Assembly: GCA_022885665.1 (NCBI GenBank)
Contig: JAGQDJ010000091.1
Span: forward strand, 62,001-126,000
Reading direction: 5' to 3'
Length of the DNA: 64,000 nucleotides
Origin: Triops longicaudatus
Taxonomy: Eukaryota; Arthropoda; Branchiopoda; Notostraca; Triopsidae
Shown here: positions 24,215 through 36,271 of the stretch, one piece after another
Layout: the number at the start of each line of letters is the position of its first letter
Position numbering within the stretch: position 1 is the stretch's first letter
Notes under the pieces: model-generated
The model's input: only the letters and a program-made list of their open reading frames with translations
Databases searched by the model: none
What the model was told of the DNA's origin: nothing
Translations under genes and position numbers: made by a program

Positions 24215-25899
24215 CAATGCAATACGTACACATGTATTTCTAACTGAATGTTTCCCTGTTCAGTTCCGTTGTGGGTTGAATTAATAACTTTCTTTCCAAG
24301 TAACTGATATATGGACCACATTTTCAAAATGTCGATTTTGAAGAGTTTCGTAAAAACTGCAATCAACAAACTTTAGATAGCTTTCGAAATTACTTTGACA
24401 CAGGTAATGAGATTAAAATACTTTGGCCATACTGTAGAATATTTATTTTCTCAATGCACTTCAAAGGCCATTTTTTCGAAGAGATAAAAATGGTAGCTGA
24501 TAGTTTGCAGTACAGAAGGCCTACATCGACCTTTTCAACAGCAAACGTCACCACTTTTCGAATCACTACTGAATAATATATTTCTTTGGAGGAAAGTAGC
24601 AAGTGCAAGAGTAAGCTAAATATTCCAGCGTTCGACTGCATACCTAATGCTTTTTCGCTTCCTATAATGACTGTCAATCAGCTTGGATTGGTCTAGAGCA
24701 GTGCTTCTCACTAGTTTCCGCCCGGTACTCAAAATCGCCTCCTAGATTTTTCTAGTGCAGATTTGAATAGTAACATCTAATGTGGAACGCCATTTAGTTT
24801 AAAAACTTTATTTAATAAATGTGTTAGAAAAATGCCACACTTAAGCAATTTCAGGAGAAAATCATTAGAAATTTTGACCCGAAGGTTGATTTAATATTAA
24901 ATTTTCAATCCGCGATGGGTGCCTATGAAAATTTTATAAATTTTTTATAAATTTATCCAAAAATAGCAGATTTGCTTCTGTTTTAGTCAAGACGTTAAAT
25001 TAAAGTTCATCCACATATAAAAGTAAATTCAAAAATGCTTTTCCAAAAAACAGCGAAATTTAATCTTTTCCAAATGTACAAAAATCACTATAAAGCTTCT
25101 TGACAATGTGCTATAATTACTACAATGCATACTTTTGCTGTTAAAAATTAGTGGTAAAATGTTGGGTAGTTTGGTGAGAGCGGCTAAACCGTGGAATAGG
25201 TATTTTTTCCTACACCTCAGCTAATTTTTTTAATTGCTATCACCACAAGACTGTCGGGTAAAGACAAACGTTATTTTTAAGTTTTCGGTTCTTTCGAACG
25301 TATATCTTGCCAAAACCAAATTTTAAGAAATATATTTTTTCCTTTGGGCGGGCTTCTTTACCCAAAACCAAAGGAGTTTCATCCAGTGTGGGGTAATTTA
25401 CCTCCTATTGAGATGCACTGCGTTAGGTGGATTCGGGAGGAAGTGTTGTATTTTTCTCACCAATGTGTCACGTTATCCAAATTAAGATGTTTATGTTCAG
25501 TTTTTATTTGTGTGCATTAAGCTTAATCGGTGCATAAGAGTAATTCGCCTATTATAAAGAGATAAACGTATTTTTTTAAAATTAAGCGTACTTTTTTTTA
25601 TTGAAGGTGTTCGAACTGTAATCATTCGTGAAGAAGGTAGAACATCCAACAGGGCCCACAAAATTTCTTTGCGCTGAGGGATTTGATCTGAAGTTGTATA
25701 TGTAGGCGCTGTGTTGTAATTGCTTGAGTGAAACTACTCACCAAACTTGCCTACAAACCCAGCCACTAGGATATTGATGACGTCAACGTGCGACTAAGAG
25801 TGCATTAGTGTTAGCTCTTATAGGATTACTTTCAGGACTAACCACCTGAAAGTAAGGTTTAAGTTGTTGTATGTTTTTTTTATCACTGATAATGGAGCA
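24215..25899. other. Intergenic, possible degraded hAT end
   Basis: At about 24696 the sequence CAGTGCTTCTCACTAG resembles a hAT terminus, but I find no matching inverted end or target duplication. The rest is AT-rich with no recognisable gene. Confidence 0.35.
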
Positions 25900-26085
25900 C
25901 CCTGGAAATTAAGGAGCTGTAACAAAAGCGTAAATTGACTTTCATTTCGGCTACACGCAAGGTATTTAAATCAAACGTTAGCCTCTCAAGAAACTCGGCA
26001 CTTATGTCGATCTCAGCGAATTGATCCAGTACGAATACGCGAGATAGCAACGAAATTCCTTCGTTTTTCCAACTTGTCAGTCATC
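25900..26085 (-). pseudogene. Broken DUF4874 exon, relic paralogue of the 26551-28110 gene
   Basis: Read on the minus strand, this segment gives SWKNEGISLLSRVFVLDQF, then DISAEFLERLTFDLNTLRVA, then EMKVNLRFCYSS. It lines up with SWRDNEAISLVYRVFVLDTF, DISSDYLTMIRNDLTLIKDA and YMKVILRFCYSLDS in the intact neighbour. Stop codons precede the SW in the same frame and the similarity fades after FCYSS, so it cannot encode a full domain. It lies downstream of the intact gene on the same strand, about 470 bases beyond its stop. The simplest reading is a decayed tandem duplicate. Divergence is too high for a recent copy. Confidence 0.75.
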
Positions 26086-26550
26086 AAAGTCTAATTGTAC
26101 CATATCAAAATACAGAGTTTGCGTATAGCGCGTAAAGCCCCGATCAGGATTAAAATCTAATTAAAATAAAGAATTTTCAACATTTTTTGATTTTGCACCA
26201 TGCACCAAAATGTGTTTCCCTTTCATTGACTCCAGTTTGGAAGACTCTAGTGCCTTTGTGACTCACCCTTGATTTACACAAACAAGTAAAAGAAACAAAA
26301 GAAACATTACGAAATGTGACAGTCAAATAGCTTACATAAAAGTGTCAGCTAGTACTATAATTCGAACACTTTTGTAGTTTTAGCCTACTTATGTTTTGAC
26401 ACATTTGGATCAGTTTATCGATAAGTAGAATTTAAGGAGAAGGACATCGATGAGATTGTCTAATTTCGTATGTATTTACTCTACCCACACCTGTCCCAGT
26501 ACATGTATATTGAAATATTGGTTGTCGGAAGGCATTAATTTATCAGTGGT

Positions 26551-28110
26551 TTAAGCCACATTTGTAGTGCCGAGTGTGTTGTAACGTTCCGAAGTTGTTA
26601 CTCCAGAATTGATGACAACGATGCGATTATACCTATTAGTAGGTCGTTTGGGATCATAAATATGCAACAGCACTTCGTAACTGCCAGTAGGTAAGTCAGT
26701 AGGGACTGTGAAAGTCGCGGAAACCGTGTAGGAAGCTCCGGGAGCCCACAGTCTGGCGTCTATTTGAGCTTGTGGGAAGGATCGGGCAGTAGATCCGCTT
26801 CGAAGAATTATCTGCAAAGTAAGGATTAAGTATTCTCATTAGACAATGTGTCAGGTTATGGTCAAAGGTGACCTACTTCTGCTGAATGAAGGTTAAACAA
26901 AGAAGCTACTCCAGTATTCGAAATAGGAAAAGTAAAAGTCACCGTTCGACCTCGAGTTATCGTCGACGGTATCACAGGAGACCCGAGCTGGTACCGGTAA
27001 CCTAGCATGGATTTAATAGTAATGTAGCAGTTAGCTGCAACCCAGTTTGCTACGACTTTGTCGTGCCAGTCTTTGTTGAGGAAAGTGTAGTGGTATTTCT
27101 TAATTTCCGCTATAGCACCCGAGCAATCCGTCCTCGGAGAATTAACTTCACAAGTCTCTCCACCGGCGGGGGTGTATAAGGAATTGCTGGCGAAATATGT
27201 CTGGTCAGCAGTGACCATGTCACTTCGGAAAGAACCTTGATCGTTGTCAGTTGCCAGGAAGCAATCATTAAATATACCAATCCGAGCACAAGCTGCTCCC
27301 GTGAGAGCTGTTTGGGCTGTCAGACTAGTTGTGCCGCATTTCTCCTGAAGGAAAAACGTATTTGGAACTTGAAAAATCTTCCGTACTTAGGTATTCTTGT
27401 AGACACTTACTTGCTTATAAGCTGGCGTACGAACTTGTATCATGATGTCTTGAGGAACGGCTGTAAGCAAAGCATTAATAATGGCAATTCGGTCAGTTTT
27501 GGTCTTCATATTATCAGTATATGCCCATTCGCCAAACTTGCCAATGAAGCCGGCTTGAACGACACTAATAATCATTGCGTAATCCTTAACAGAGACGAAG
27601 GTTAGATGGATAAAGGTAGATGTTAGGGTATTTTCCTAACTTTAATGATTGGAGCGAGTTGTTGAATGTGCCGCACAGCTTGAGTTTGATTGGCATCTTT
27701 GCTCGAGTCTAAAGAATAGCAGAAACGAAGGATGACTTTCATATAGGCGTCTTTAATGAGAGTCAGATCGTTCCTGATCATTGTAAGATAATCTGAGCTG
27801 ATGTCTTTTCTCGTGAAGGTATCGAGAACGAAGACGCGGTAAACTAAAGAAATGGCTTCATTATCTCGCCAGCTTTGGAGGTCTTCTGGGTACAACGGTT
27901 CAAATGCTGAGGCGCGCGTTTCAGTGTGCTTGTAAATGCCGCGATCAGGGTTGAGAACATCAGGGAGATTTCCTAAACGTCAGTTATTGAATAAAATTAG
28001 GAGAAACGTAATTTCACTTCTTTCTCACCTCTCTCAACCGGAACGAGGCGACCGTTAATTTTTGCCGCTAAAATTGCAAAAATTAGTAATAAAAGGCACC
28101 GGTAGTTCAT
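26551..28110 (-). CDS. Secreted DUF4874/DUF4832 two-domain protein
   Basis: Five exons: 28110-28029, 27972-27641, 27584-27411, 27344-26877 and 26811-26551, 438 aa. Residues 1-20 form a clear signal peptide (MNYRCLLLLIFAILAAKING). NPDRGIYKHTETRASAFEPL (from about residue 35) and VYRVFVLDTF, then VILRFCYSLD, are hallmarks of the N-terminal DUF4874 domain. GFIGKFGEWAYTDN and the long C-terminal region match the DUF4832 pattern, which ends in a predicted beta-rich domain. These families are best known from bacteria, fungi and other microbes and are patchy in animals. The function is not established. The barrel-like N-terminus suggests a carbohydrate-related role, which is inference. Introns and a signal peptide show it is settled in this eukaryotic genome rather than being contamination. 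Confidence 0.85.
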
Positions 28111-29515
28111 TGTGCTAACTGTTTTAAGGGCTTGACAGGTGTGTAGCGCAGGAAAACAACTAGTTTATATAGTCTAATTCCCAACCAGGAAAATGAGGGA
28201 TACGTGTGACGGACTAATTGTTTTAAAAAAAATTACATTCATGTCTGTTGCACATGTTGGCAACAGCATTCTTCTAAATCGTAAGTATTTAATTGGCGAG
28301 AATTTATCATTGTCACATTGTAGGCGGAAAGTCGTTGAGGAAATTAAAATTTCAAGGGGTGGACGTGTATTTCACGTTTAACAACACAGGTCATTCGGGT
28401 GACAGGCGGTATTAAGCGCTTGCGTGGCAGTCGGACAATTCAGCACGTACGCTTAAAGCTGGAATATCTTTTTGTCGTGAATGGAATGCAAAGCAAACTA
28501 ACGACTCGTACGGTAGTTTTGACGTTTTGATGTCGCGAAGAAAACGAAGCTCTGAATTGCGAGCGAACATAAGAAGTTTTCGCTATGTAGATGCAACTTT
28601 TGATTGACTAGGTAGGTCGAATTTTGGATTAGAGATAGATCGTATACAGTCGTAACTTTTAAGTGTTGACCAAGTTTTCTCGCGTCAGGTTTTATAATGC
28701 CACTTTCATGTGTAACTTCAGAAGATCTGTAAAGAAGCAACGGCCGACGGGCGTGTCACATGGTTTGAAACAGTTTATATTTTCTCCCAATACATTCTGC
28801 TGCCAAAAGCAGACGGCCGTAAATACCCAGCAATTAATCGAATTCTTCTGTTTGTGTGGTTTTCCTTTCTCAATTCATACTTTAGTGTGACTTTTCTCAT
28901 TTTTTTAACCTTGCTTTTTCTGCTGAACTTCTGGCCTTTAACCGTAAGCTTAACATTTTATGTTTTTATTTCTCGTTTTCTTTCATGAACTCACCATTTT
29001 TTGTATTGTATCCGAATGCTTATTGTACTAGGCCCAGGCCCAGGCCTGATTTTGAGATTGGCCTAGAATTAAAAGACCCGCTTTCGACCATGATGTCACG
29101 CTTTTTGTTATTAAAAATTCGTTAAAACCTTGAGTGTTCAGCTGGAAAGCCTTTAATGGCCTAACAAAATAAGTAACAACATAGTGAAAAACAGTTCGCT
29201 AAGAAAACTTAAAAAACTGGGTCCTTTTATTTTGTATTACTTTTAATTAATTGGATCCATTTTGGTATGAGTCTTCCAACACAATGAACTATGCGTTTGA
29301 AGGTCATCGTGCTGTTTGCCCAGCATTAGTACGGAAAAATTTCACAATCTGCTGTTATGCTCAATTGACGAGCATTAAATGCGACCAAGAAAATACCTGA
29401 ATGAGACCTTTTGTGGCTGCAGATCACTGCGCTTGGTGTCTTCGATGACTTCCGCAGAATAAGACAATTGAAAATTTGTATTGGGGTAGCAATTTCAGGT
29501 TTACAGATTTCCACA
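28111..29515. other. Intergenic between DUF4874/4832 gene and DDX46
   Basis: 1.4 kb with no recognised gene. It contains the upstream region of the secreted protein gene and the 3' flank of DDX46. Near 29030 there is a short CAGGCCCAGG repeat. Confidence 0.5.
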
Positions 29516-32500
29516 CTAGACGACTTTATAACGCCCAGGCTTGTTCGTCTGAAACGAGGAAGTAGCTAAACGCATCATTTCTTCTTTCAATAGACGAACA
29601 ATCTCAGCACGAGCTTTGGATACAGCCCTTTCATTCGTAGATTCAATCGCTAAGTATAATTTGCGATCTCCTTCAGGAGGCGCTTTACCAGGAGGGTAAT
29701 ACGTACCACGTACGGTAATGCCAGCCTCGCTGTACTCGCTGATTTGTGCCAACGCTTCCTACGTAAAGTAACAAACAGCATTAGAAATCGGTATACGCGT
29801 TTTTTTAATTAGTTTTTACTTTTGATGTGACTTTCCAGCGGGCCTGCTGAGGAAAATCATTGATCTCCAGTTCTTCTTCAAATTTCTGAAAGGTGTCTTG
29901 CGCTGTCAACGTTTCTTCGCTTTCCTCAACCCCTCCAGACTCTTCGGAGCCGGGTGGCAGATAGTTTAGTTTTGTATTTAATTTCGCCGCCAGTTGCTCA
30001 GCCACGCTTTTAGCCTATAGGAAAGTAACAGCGGTTTAATTACAGTTGAAGATGTGACAAAGCTGGAAGCTTTCAATAATCAGACAATAAATATCTAAAA
30101 TATTCCAAAGCTTTACTGTAAAATTTGGTGCAGCAGTGGTAAGCAAACTTGCTTCGGCCGTTCCCGCAAATTTGGACATCTGTAACTTGGATGCCAACCT
30201 CTTCGCTAGTTCAAGTTTGTCACCTGGAGCCGAGGGAGCCACTGGTGCGGCAACAGAAGTTGGACCCGTTCCTGGGGCAGCCGCAGCTGTCGTAGTTTGT
30301 GCCTGGGAAGCACTGACTTCCCTTACAATACGCTTCGACGCCATTAAAGTCTCGATTTGCTGATCAATATCCTGCTCTACATTATCCTCGTCATCCGAGT
30401 CTTGCAGACCAAGTGCCGCTTTCTGGAATCGTTTCTTGTCGCTCATAATCTGCGCCTCGGATTCGTCGAACTTGAAACCTTTTCCCGAGAATCCACCACC
30501 ACCAGTTTTTACCGTTTTTCCTTCCTAGAGATACAATTTAACGATCACTGAAACTCGAAAAAGGGAAAAGTGAGCTTTTGAAAAGCAAACAGCTTCATGC
30601 ATAAATTAGTATGAATGCGCATGAAGAAAGGCACTTACTGCAGCTTGTTTGGCCTTATATCGATCAAAGAGCATTTGAAGTTCAGATGGTACTGGTGTAC
30701 CGGACGACTCCAAAGCTTTAATGATGTCACCGGCTGGACGTTCTTGATCGTGGGTGACGAAGGTATACGCGTAACCTTTGTTGCCTGCTCTTCCAGTACG
30801 TCCACACCGATGTACATAATCTTCATAATGGTTGGGACAATCATAATTGACCACCAAAATAAGTTGTTTGACATCCAAGCCTCTCGCTGCCACGGAAGTT
30901 GCCACCTGCAAAGGGGAAGAAACATTACATGACAATACTAACTAACATAACAGTGCATGCCTTACAAAACCGATAACAAAATAACACACGACTTTATGCT
31001 TACCATAAGTTTCACTTTTCCTTGCTTGAAATCGGTAATGGCAGAATCTCGATCGTATTGATCAATACCTCCATGTAGAGACATGCAATCGTAGCCGGCT
31101 TTCATTAGATCTTTCAGTAACTCGTCAGCACTTTCTTGCTTCTCAACGAAGACAATGACGCTTCCCTTTTCTTGGTAATTACCCAACAATTCCAGAAGCT
31201 GTAAATAACAAACACATGCCAATTTACCAAATTTTTACGCCTTTTTTAACACGATTACCTTCAAAAACTTATCGTCTTCTTCCATAACCAGGGCGTGTTG
31301 TTCAACATCTGCGCAGACAACACTTCTGCCTCCGACTTGGATTTCAATAGGTTTGATCAAAATTCGACGAGCTAGGGCTTCCATTTGCCGCGGAAACGTC
31401 GCGCTGAACATGACTGTTTGTCTATCGGGACGCGTATTATCAAAAATTCGCATCACCTGCGGCTCGAAACCCATGTCAAACATTCTGTCCGCTTCATCCA
31501 GGACGACATATGTAACACGTCTTAAATTCGTCACTCGACCTGCATCAAGTCAGAAAGAAAAAAAATGAAACAAAGAAGATTAAATGAACAGCCAAATTAA
31601 ATGCAATAACATGAGAGACAAATCCACGCAAAAATGGGAGCACAGAATAAGACAACGGAAACAAATAATAAAAGCTTCCAAAATAAACGATGGCAATGTT
31701 TACCACAATTGGCAGCCAACATGTCAATCATTCTTCCAGGGGTGCAAACGACCACTTCTGCTCCACGTTTCAACTCTGCGATTTGCTCCGAAATGCCCGT
31801 TCCCCCGTAAACACATACCGTTCGTAGTCCCAATGGTTTAGCAAATTTTTTACAGTCTTTACCAATCTGTAAACAGAGTTCTCTAGTTGGCGCCATTATA
31901 ATTGCTATGCAGGAAGGGAACAGAAAGATAAAAGAAAAAGAAAAGACATCAAAGATAAAAAATACTCAAAATAATTTTAAATTTAGATTTTTGGAAATCT
32001 AAACTTAGAAAAGCTATACCAATAGGTCCATCTGTTTCTTCTAAAGGAGGCTGATCCAAAATATGCCTAAACATGGGTAAAAGAAAGGCTAAAGTTTTCC
32101 CACTGCCCGTTTTGGCAATACCAATTAAGTCACGGCCAGACATGATGGCCGGAATGGCTTGGCACTGGATTGGCGTCGGTTTTTCAAAACCTTGCTTTTT
32201 CAGAATATCCATTTCTTTCTTCGAAACACCACATTGAGCCCAACTCTTTACCGGTTTAGGACAGTTTTTGCCTTTAACTTTGATTCCTTCCAGTTCCTGA
32301 GACAAAGTTGACGTTCATAAGTAGTGTAAAAACGTATACGAGAATGCTACCTCTCTGTACGCGTCAACTTCAGCTTGTGTCATACGCGCAATTTCGGGCA
32401 CTTCTTTGTAAAACTCTTTCCTGAACGGAAGATATTCGATCGCGTTATGGTCAATTTTCAGCTCTTTCTTGGGCTTGGGCCCAAGAGACATCGCTGACGC

Positions 32501-34103
32501 CAGATCTTCACTCTGCTCTTGGTCGGAATACTAAAATGAGGAAATTGGAGTACTTTTTCTGGTTTAACCACATACTATTGTATTCTAATGAATAGTAGAA
32601 TTTTGCTTCGTTCACATTTTTATACTAAGCTTTCACTTTTTAATACTTTTTCCTTTGAATTTCAAAACATAAACGAAGTTCTATGTTAAAACTACAGGCT
32701 TAAAATTTCAATGAATTATTCTTGCTTTATTTCTAAAGTGTTGAGCTTTATTCTGTTTATCATTGTTCACTTTTGTTAGTTACCTCAAGTTCGTCCTGGT
32801 TTTGTTCCATTAGTTCGCCTCGTGACTTCTTCGGTTGCGATTTCTTGGCCACGCCTGTCATCATTACTAAGCCACGACTCATATCTACTTCTTGTACACG
32901 TTTGACTTCTTTCTGAACAGTTTTCATGTACGCGTCCAACGGATCTTCTTCTTCCTCTTCTTCCATCGGCTGTGATTCTTCTTTCTTGACTACCATAAGT
33001 TCTTGGACTGGCGCGTTTTCCTCACCGATGGCGGACGGTGGTTCTTGTTTGACAACACCCAAGTCTACTTCTTTTGCTAGGCCATTCTTCGAATCTTCCT
33101 CTATATCTTTAGGCATTGAGGGTGCATTGGATTCCTCTGCTTCTTCTTCTTCATCATCTTCGTCTTCTAATGACCACTTCTTGCCTGACCTCTCGAATTT
33201 TAGCAAACTTGCAGCAATTTGAGCTTTCGCAACAGCATCATCTTCTAGTTTCTTTCGTTCGGCTCTCCATTTTTCAATTCGTTCTCTTCTTTTTTGCATT
33301 TCCGTTTCCAAGCGCAACTGTTCCTCTTCCTAAGGGGACAAGTCCGAAAAGAGTGTTTAATGGGTTACGTTCCCTTCCTTTACAAAGCTTCCTTACTTTG
33401 GCTTTTTCTCTGTTTTCCTCGGTATCAGGAACAGTTTCAACTGCCGGCGTAGCTTCTGCGCTTAGCGTGATCACTGGTTTATTGCGAGGGGAACGAGACC
33501 GCGAACGACGTTTCTTCTCCGGAGTTCTTGATCTAAGACCATCCGAGTTATGAAAAAACACTGTAAATTTAAGAATGTTACCTTGAACGCTTCTTTTCTT
33601 TATCCCGCGTTGATCCACTTTTTCTATCACGATCCCTTTCCCGGCTCACGGAACGTTTTTTGCGATCTCGGTCATATCGATCTCGAGAGCGACTGCGTCT
33701 CCTAAATATTATTGAATAGCTAGAGTTCTTTGAAACAGAATTAAGACAAAAAGTAATTCACCTAGAGGAATAATCTTTATCCTTGTCTCGATCTTTGTCT
33801 TCTCTGCTATGAGAACGGCGGCTTCGTTTCTGGGTTGATCGACGAGGAGATGGACTTCTGGACCGTCCCCTAATAAAAGCATTTTTCTTCACAGTATTAA
33901 AATGACAAAATACAATATGTGTTCACGCAAAGTTGTGGAAACTCAACCAAGGTAAAACTTAAGCATGAGAGGATTTTCTTATTGACAACAATGGGCAATG
34001 TAGGTACTATGGTAGTAAAGACTGCTTACTGAGAAAAAATTACTCATATTTATAAAAAAATGGTGTAGCTGTGTCGGAGTGATTACCTTTTATCACGAGC
34101 CAT
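29516..34103 (-). CDS. DDX46: DEAD-box RNA helicase DDX46 (Prp5), pre-mRNA splicing
   Basis: Fourteen exons: 34103-34087, 33869-33762, 33701-33582, 33532-33397, 33329-32784, 32530-32351, 32296-32020, 31904-31704, 31539-31259, 31198-31004, 30905-30639, 30524-30117, 30014-29820 and 29758-29516; 1057 aa (human 1031). Prp5/DDX46 is the nuclear ATPase that remodels U2 snRNP during prespliceosome assembly. The N-terminus is RS-rich, then acidic and Lys/Glu-rich with KKWSLEDEDD and DPLDAYM. The helicase core has the Q motif GFEKPTPIQ, Walker A AKTGSGKT (430-437), DEAD (543-546), SAT (574-576) and HRCGRTGR (719-726). The C-terminus carries the family KH-like tail, ending GRYKVV. The first coding exon encodes only five and two-thirds codons. 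Confidence 0.97.
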
Positions 34104-34286
34104 CTCTTTTTATTTTAAAACTCCCTAAAATGCACTACTAACACTCATGTAAACACTTGTAAACAGAAGCACACTGGCGACGCCATTTGTTCTCCGATTG
34201 GGAAAAGAGTCGGGCATTGCAAAGCTTTGAACTGCGATTTACTAAGAAGCGCTATGTTTGAAATGTAGACGAACTTAACAGCTATT

Positions 34287-34344
34287 GTTGGTAGTTGATT
34301 TGCCGCAGCCAGAAGCAGCCAGAGTTGGTAGTTGATTTGCCGCA
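34287..34344. repeat. Direct repeat upstream of DDX46
   Basis: A 21-base unit (core GGTAGTTGATTTGCCGCA) occurs twice without mismatch, at 34287-34307 and 34324-34344. It lies about 180-240 bases upstream of the DDX46 start codon, so it could be a duplicated promoter element or a local slippage product. Confidence 0.7.
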
Positions 34345-35002
34345 ATCAGCTCGTTTTTTCAGCGAGCGCCCTTGTTCGCGTGCTAGTTTCAGAATTGTCA
34401 CTCCCGCTTGCGGTCACATCTGTGTTTAAAAAAATGCCGCTGTCGCGTTCTTTTCTTTCTTTTCCCATGGATCTGAAAAAGCGGCATTTTTTCTCGATTT
34501 TTTTTAAACTATTTTTTTTCAAAAATTAGGATTGAGTTAAACCAAATTTCTTTCACCTAACTTTTCCACTTTCTCATAGTCTTTCTACGGATATTTGACG
34601 AAATAAGAGAATAAGCAGTCCAGGATTTAATACATTTAAGAAAAAGGGGAAAAAGTGATCTTATTATGCTAGATTATATAATGTTTAGTTAAGTTGTAAT
34701 AGTAGTCGATAAGTTAGGTTTTCTTGAACAGGGAATTGACAGAAGAGGGTCAAAATCTCGAAGTATCATGAATCACGATGGCTTAAGGGCATTTAAACAG
34801 TATCGTCTGGTCTTCTTCTCTGTATCATTCCAATTTTAGTACATGTAATGCCGAAACATTACACATCTGGTCTTCTATTCTACCTTGGAAAGAAAAAGAA
34901 TTCGTAAAAAAACGTCAGATGGCGCTTTAGTCGTAAGCGTACGCTCGTTGCTCTCCGCTCGCGAAGAGATGAAACAGTCGTAAGAAACAGTCTAAGAGAC
35001 GA
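34345..35002. other. Intergenic, nothing recognised
   Basis: AT-rich sequence upstream of DDX46 with poly-T tracts near 34500. No gene or family motif seen. Confidence 0.4.
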
Positions 35003-35065
35003 AACAGAGTAAGCAGTCGCACTCATCGCTCGTGAAATTTCGTGTGCGCTCGCGTTAGCTCTGGT
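35003..35065. repeat. Dispersed repeat C, copy 2
   Basis: GCTCGTGAAATTTCGTG followed by GCGCTCGCGTTAGCTCTGG, related to 7851-7910 and to an inverted piece at about 36432-36462 (AGCGAGCAAATTTCGTGAGCG). Confidence 0.45.
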
Positions 35066-35669
35066 TGCAACAATGCTTCGGTGATATGCGATGACTACAC
35101 TATTACCACTATCGGTCCCAATATAGGGTAAGTAGTGGTAAAACCTGTTTACCGTTCAGTGGTGAAACACACTCCGCAGCGTTATCAATAAAAAAAAAAG
35201 TTTTACCAAATTTGTATTCATGTATATATGGTTGAATTACAAAGCTACTAACGAAATCTTCTTTATTCCTTTGAAAATAGTCCTTGACTGAACTCTCTGT
35301 AGCGTTCGAATGGCTGAAAATGTGTAAATCCTTTGTTAAGTCGTCAAATTGTCCATACGACATGCAACCTCTAACAATCACGTAACTGCTAATGACGTCC
35401 ACTGCTTGGATTGCAATCGCTAACGACAGGGGGGGGGGGGTAGGCTCGTTTATCTTATAAGCTCTCTCGTTGTCTGTGATCACCTAGATTCACTCATTGT
35501 TCTGCAAATGGCGAAATAAAGGAAAACAGATTTTCACACTAGAAGAGTGCTATAATGATTCTACCATTCATTTGCACTATACCTAGTATGTTTTCGTGAT
35601 TTCTTCCAACTGTACCATGTACTTTTCGTTAAAAAATTTATCTCTCGGCTTTCTTATGGCAAAACACAT

Positions 35670-35810
35670 TTGAATTACTAGACAATTCGAAAATTTTACA
35701 AGCCTTAGGCTTAATGACGCCCACTAAGGACGTGCTCAATTGCGTCTACCCCTAACATGTGAGTTAAGAGCCTCAAAGGTCATTTACGTGGTACCATGCG
35801 TCCGAGAATA
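35670..35810. repeat. Dispersed repeat A, copy 1
   Basis: Aligns along about 115-140 bases with 63092-63228 in the same orientation. Shared blocks include AGGCTTAATGACG, GCGTCTACCCCTA and the closing GTGCGTC/ATGCGTC..GAGAAT. No open frame. Family unknown. Confidence 0.65.
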
Positions 35811-36078
35811 AGTGGACAGAAACAAGGTCGGACTGGCTTACCGGTCCCCCGTGCAAAAAAAAAAAAAAAATTGTGGGCCAGCGCCATCAATCCCGAAATT
35901 TATAAGTAGACTAAAGTACTTAAAGTAGTGTTTTGCTTTGCTAAAAATTAAGAATTCTACATTGAAGTTATAAGAAAAGCAAATGTAACGTGGTTATTTT
36001 GAAGTAAGCGAAGAAGTATTTGTTCAACACGACTGTTTTTTTTTTTTTAAACATGGAGTAGAGGGGGTACGAGACAGT

Positions 36079-36271
36079 CAGAGGCGGCGCCAGGGGGGTG
36101 TCAGGGGTGTATATATACACCCTGTCGGGGAATTGCTGACACCCCGTCGGGGAAGGCCATACATGGGTGTCGGGGAGACTTATAAATGGGTATCAGCATA
36201 CAGTCAATGGGTATTGACACCCCGTCGGGGAAACCGAATATCTGTCGGGGCAACCCCTGGCGCCGCCACTG
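36079..36271. mobile_element. hAT-type MITE, copy 2, with perfect target duplication
   Basis: A 193-base element with 18-base terminal inverted repeats (CAGAGGCGGCGCCAGGGG against CAGTGGCGGCGCCAGGGG, one mismatch). It is flanked on both sides by GAGACAGT (36071-36078 and 36272-36279), an exact 8-base target duplication. The body is built from repeated CCCGTCGGGGA units. The exact duplication indicates a fairly recent insertion. The open frame through it is a by-product of the repeats. Confidence 0.9.

Noticed and set aside
24696..24770. CAGTGCTTCTCA, hAT-like terminus
   Set aside because: No inverted partner or 8-base duplication was found, so it is not listed as an element.
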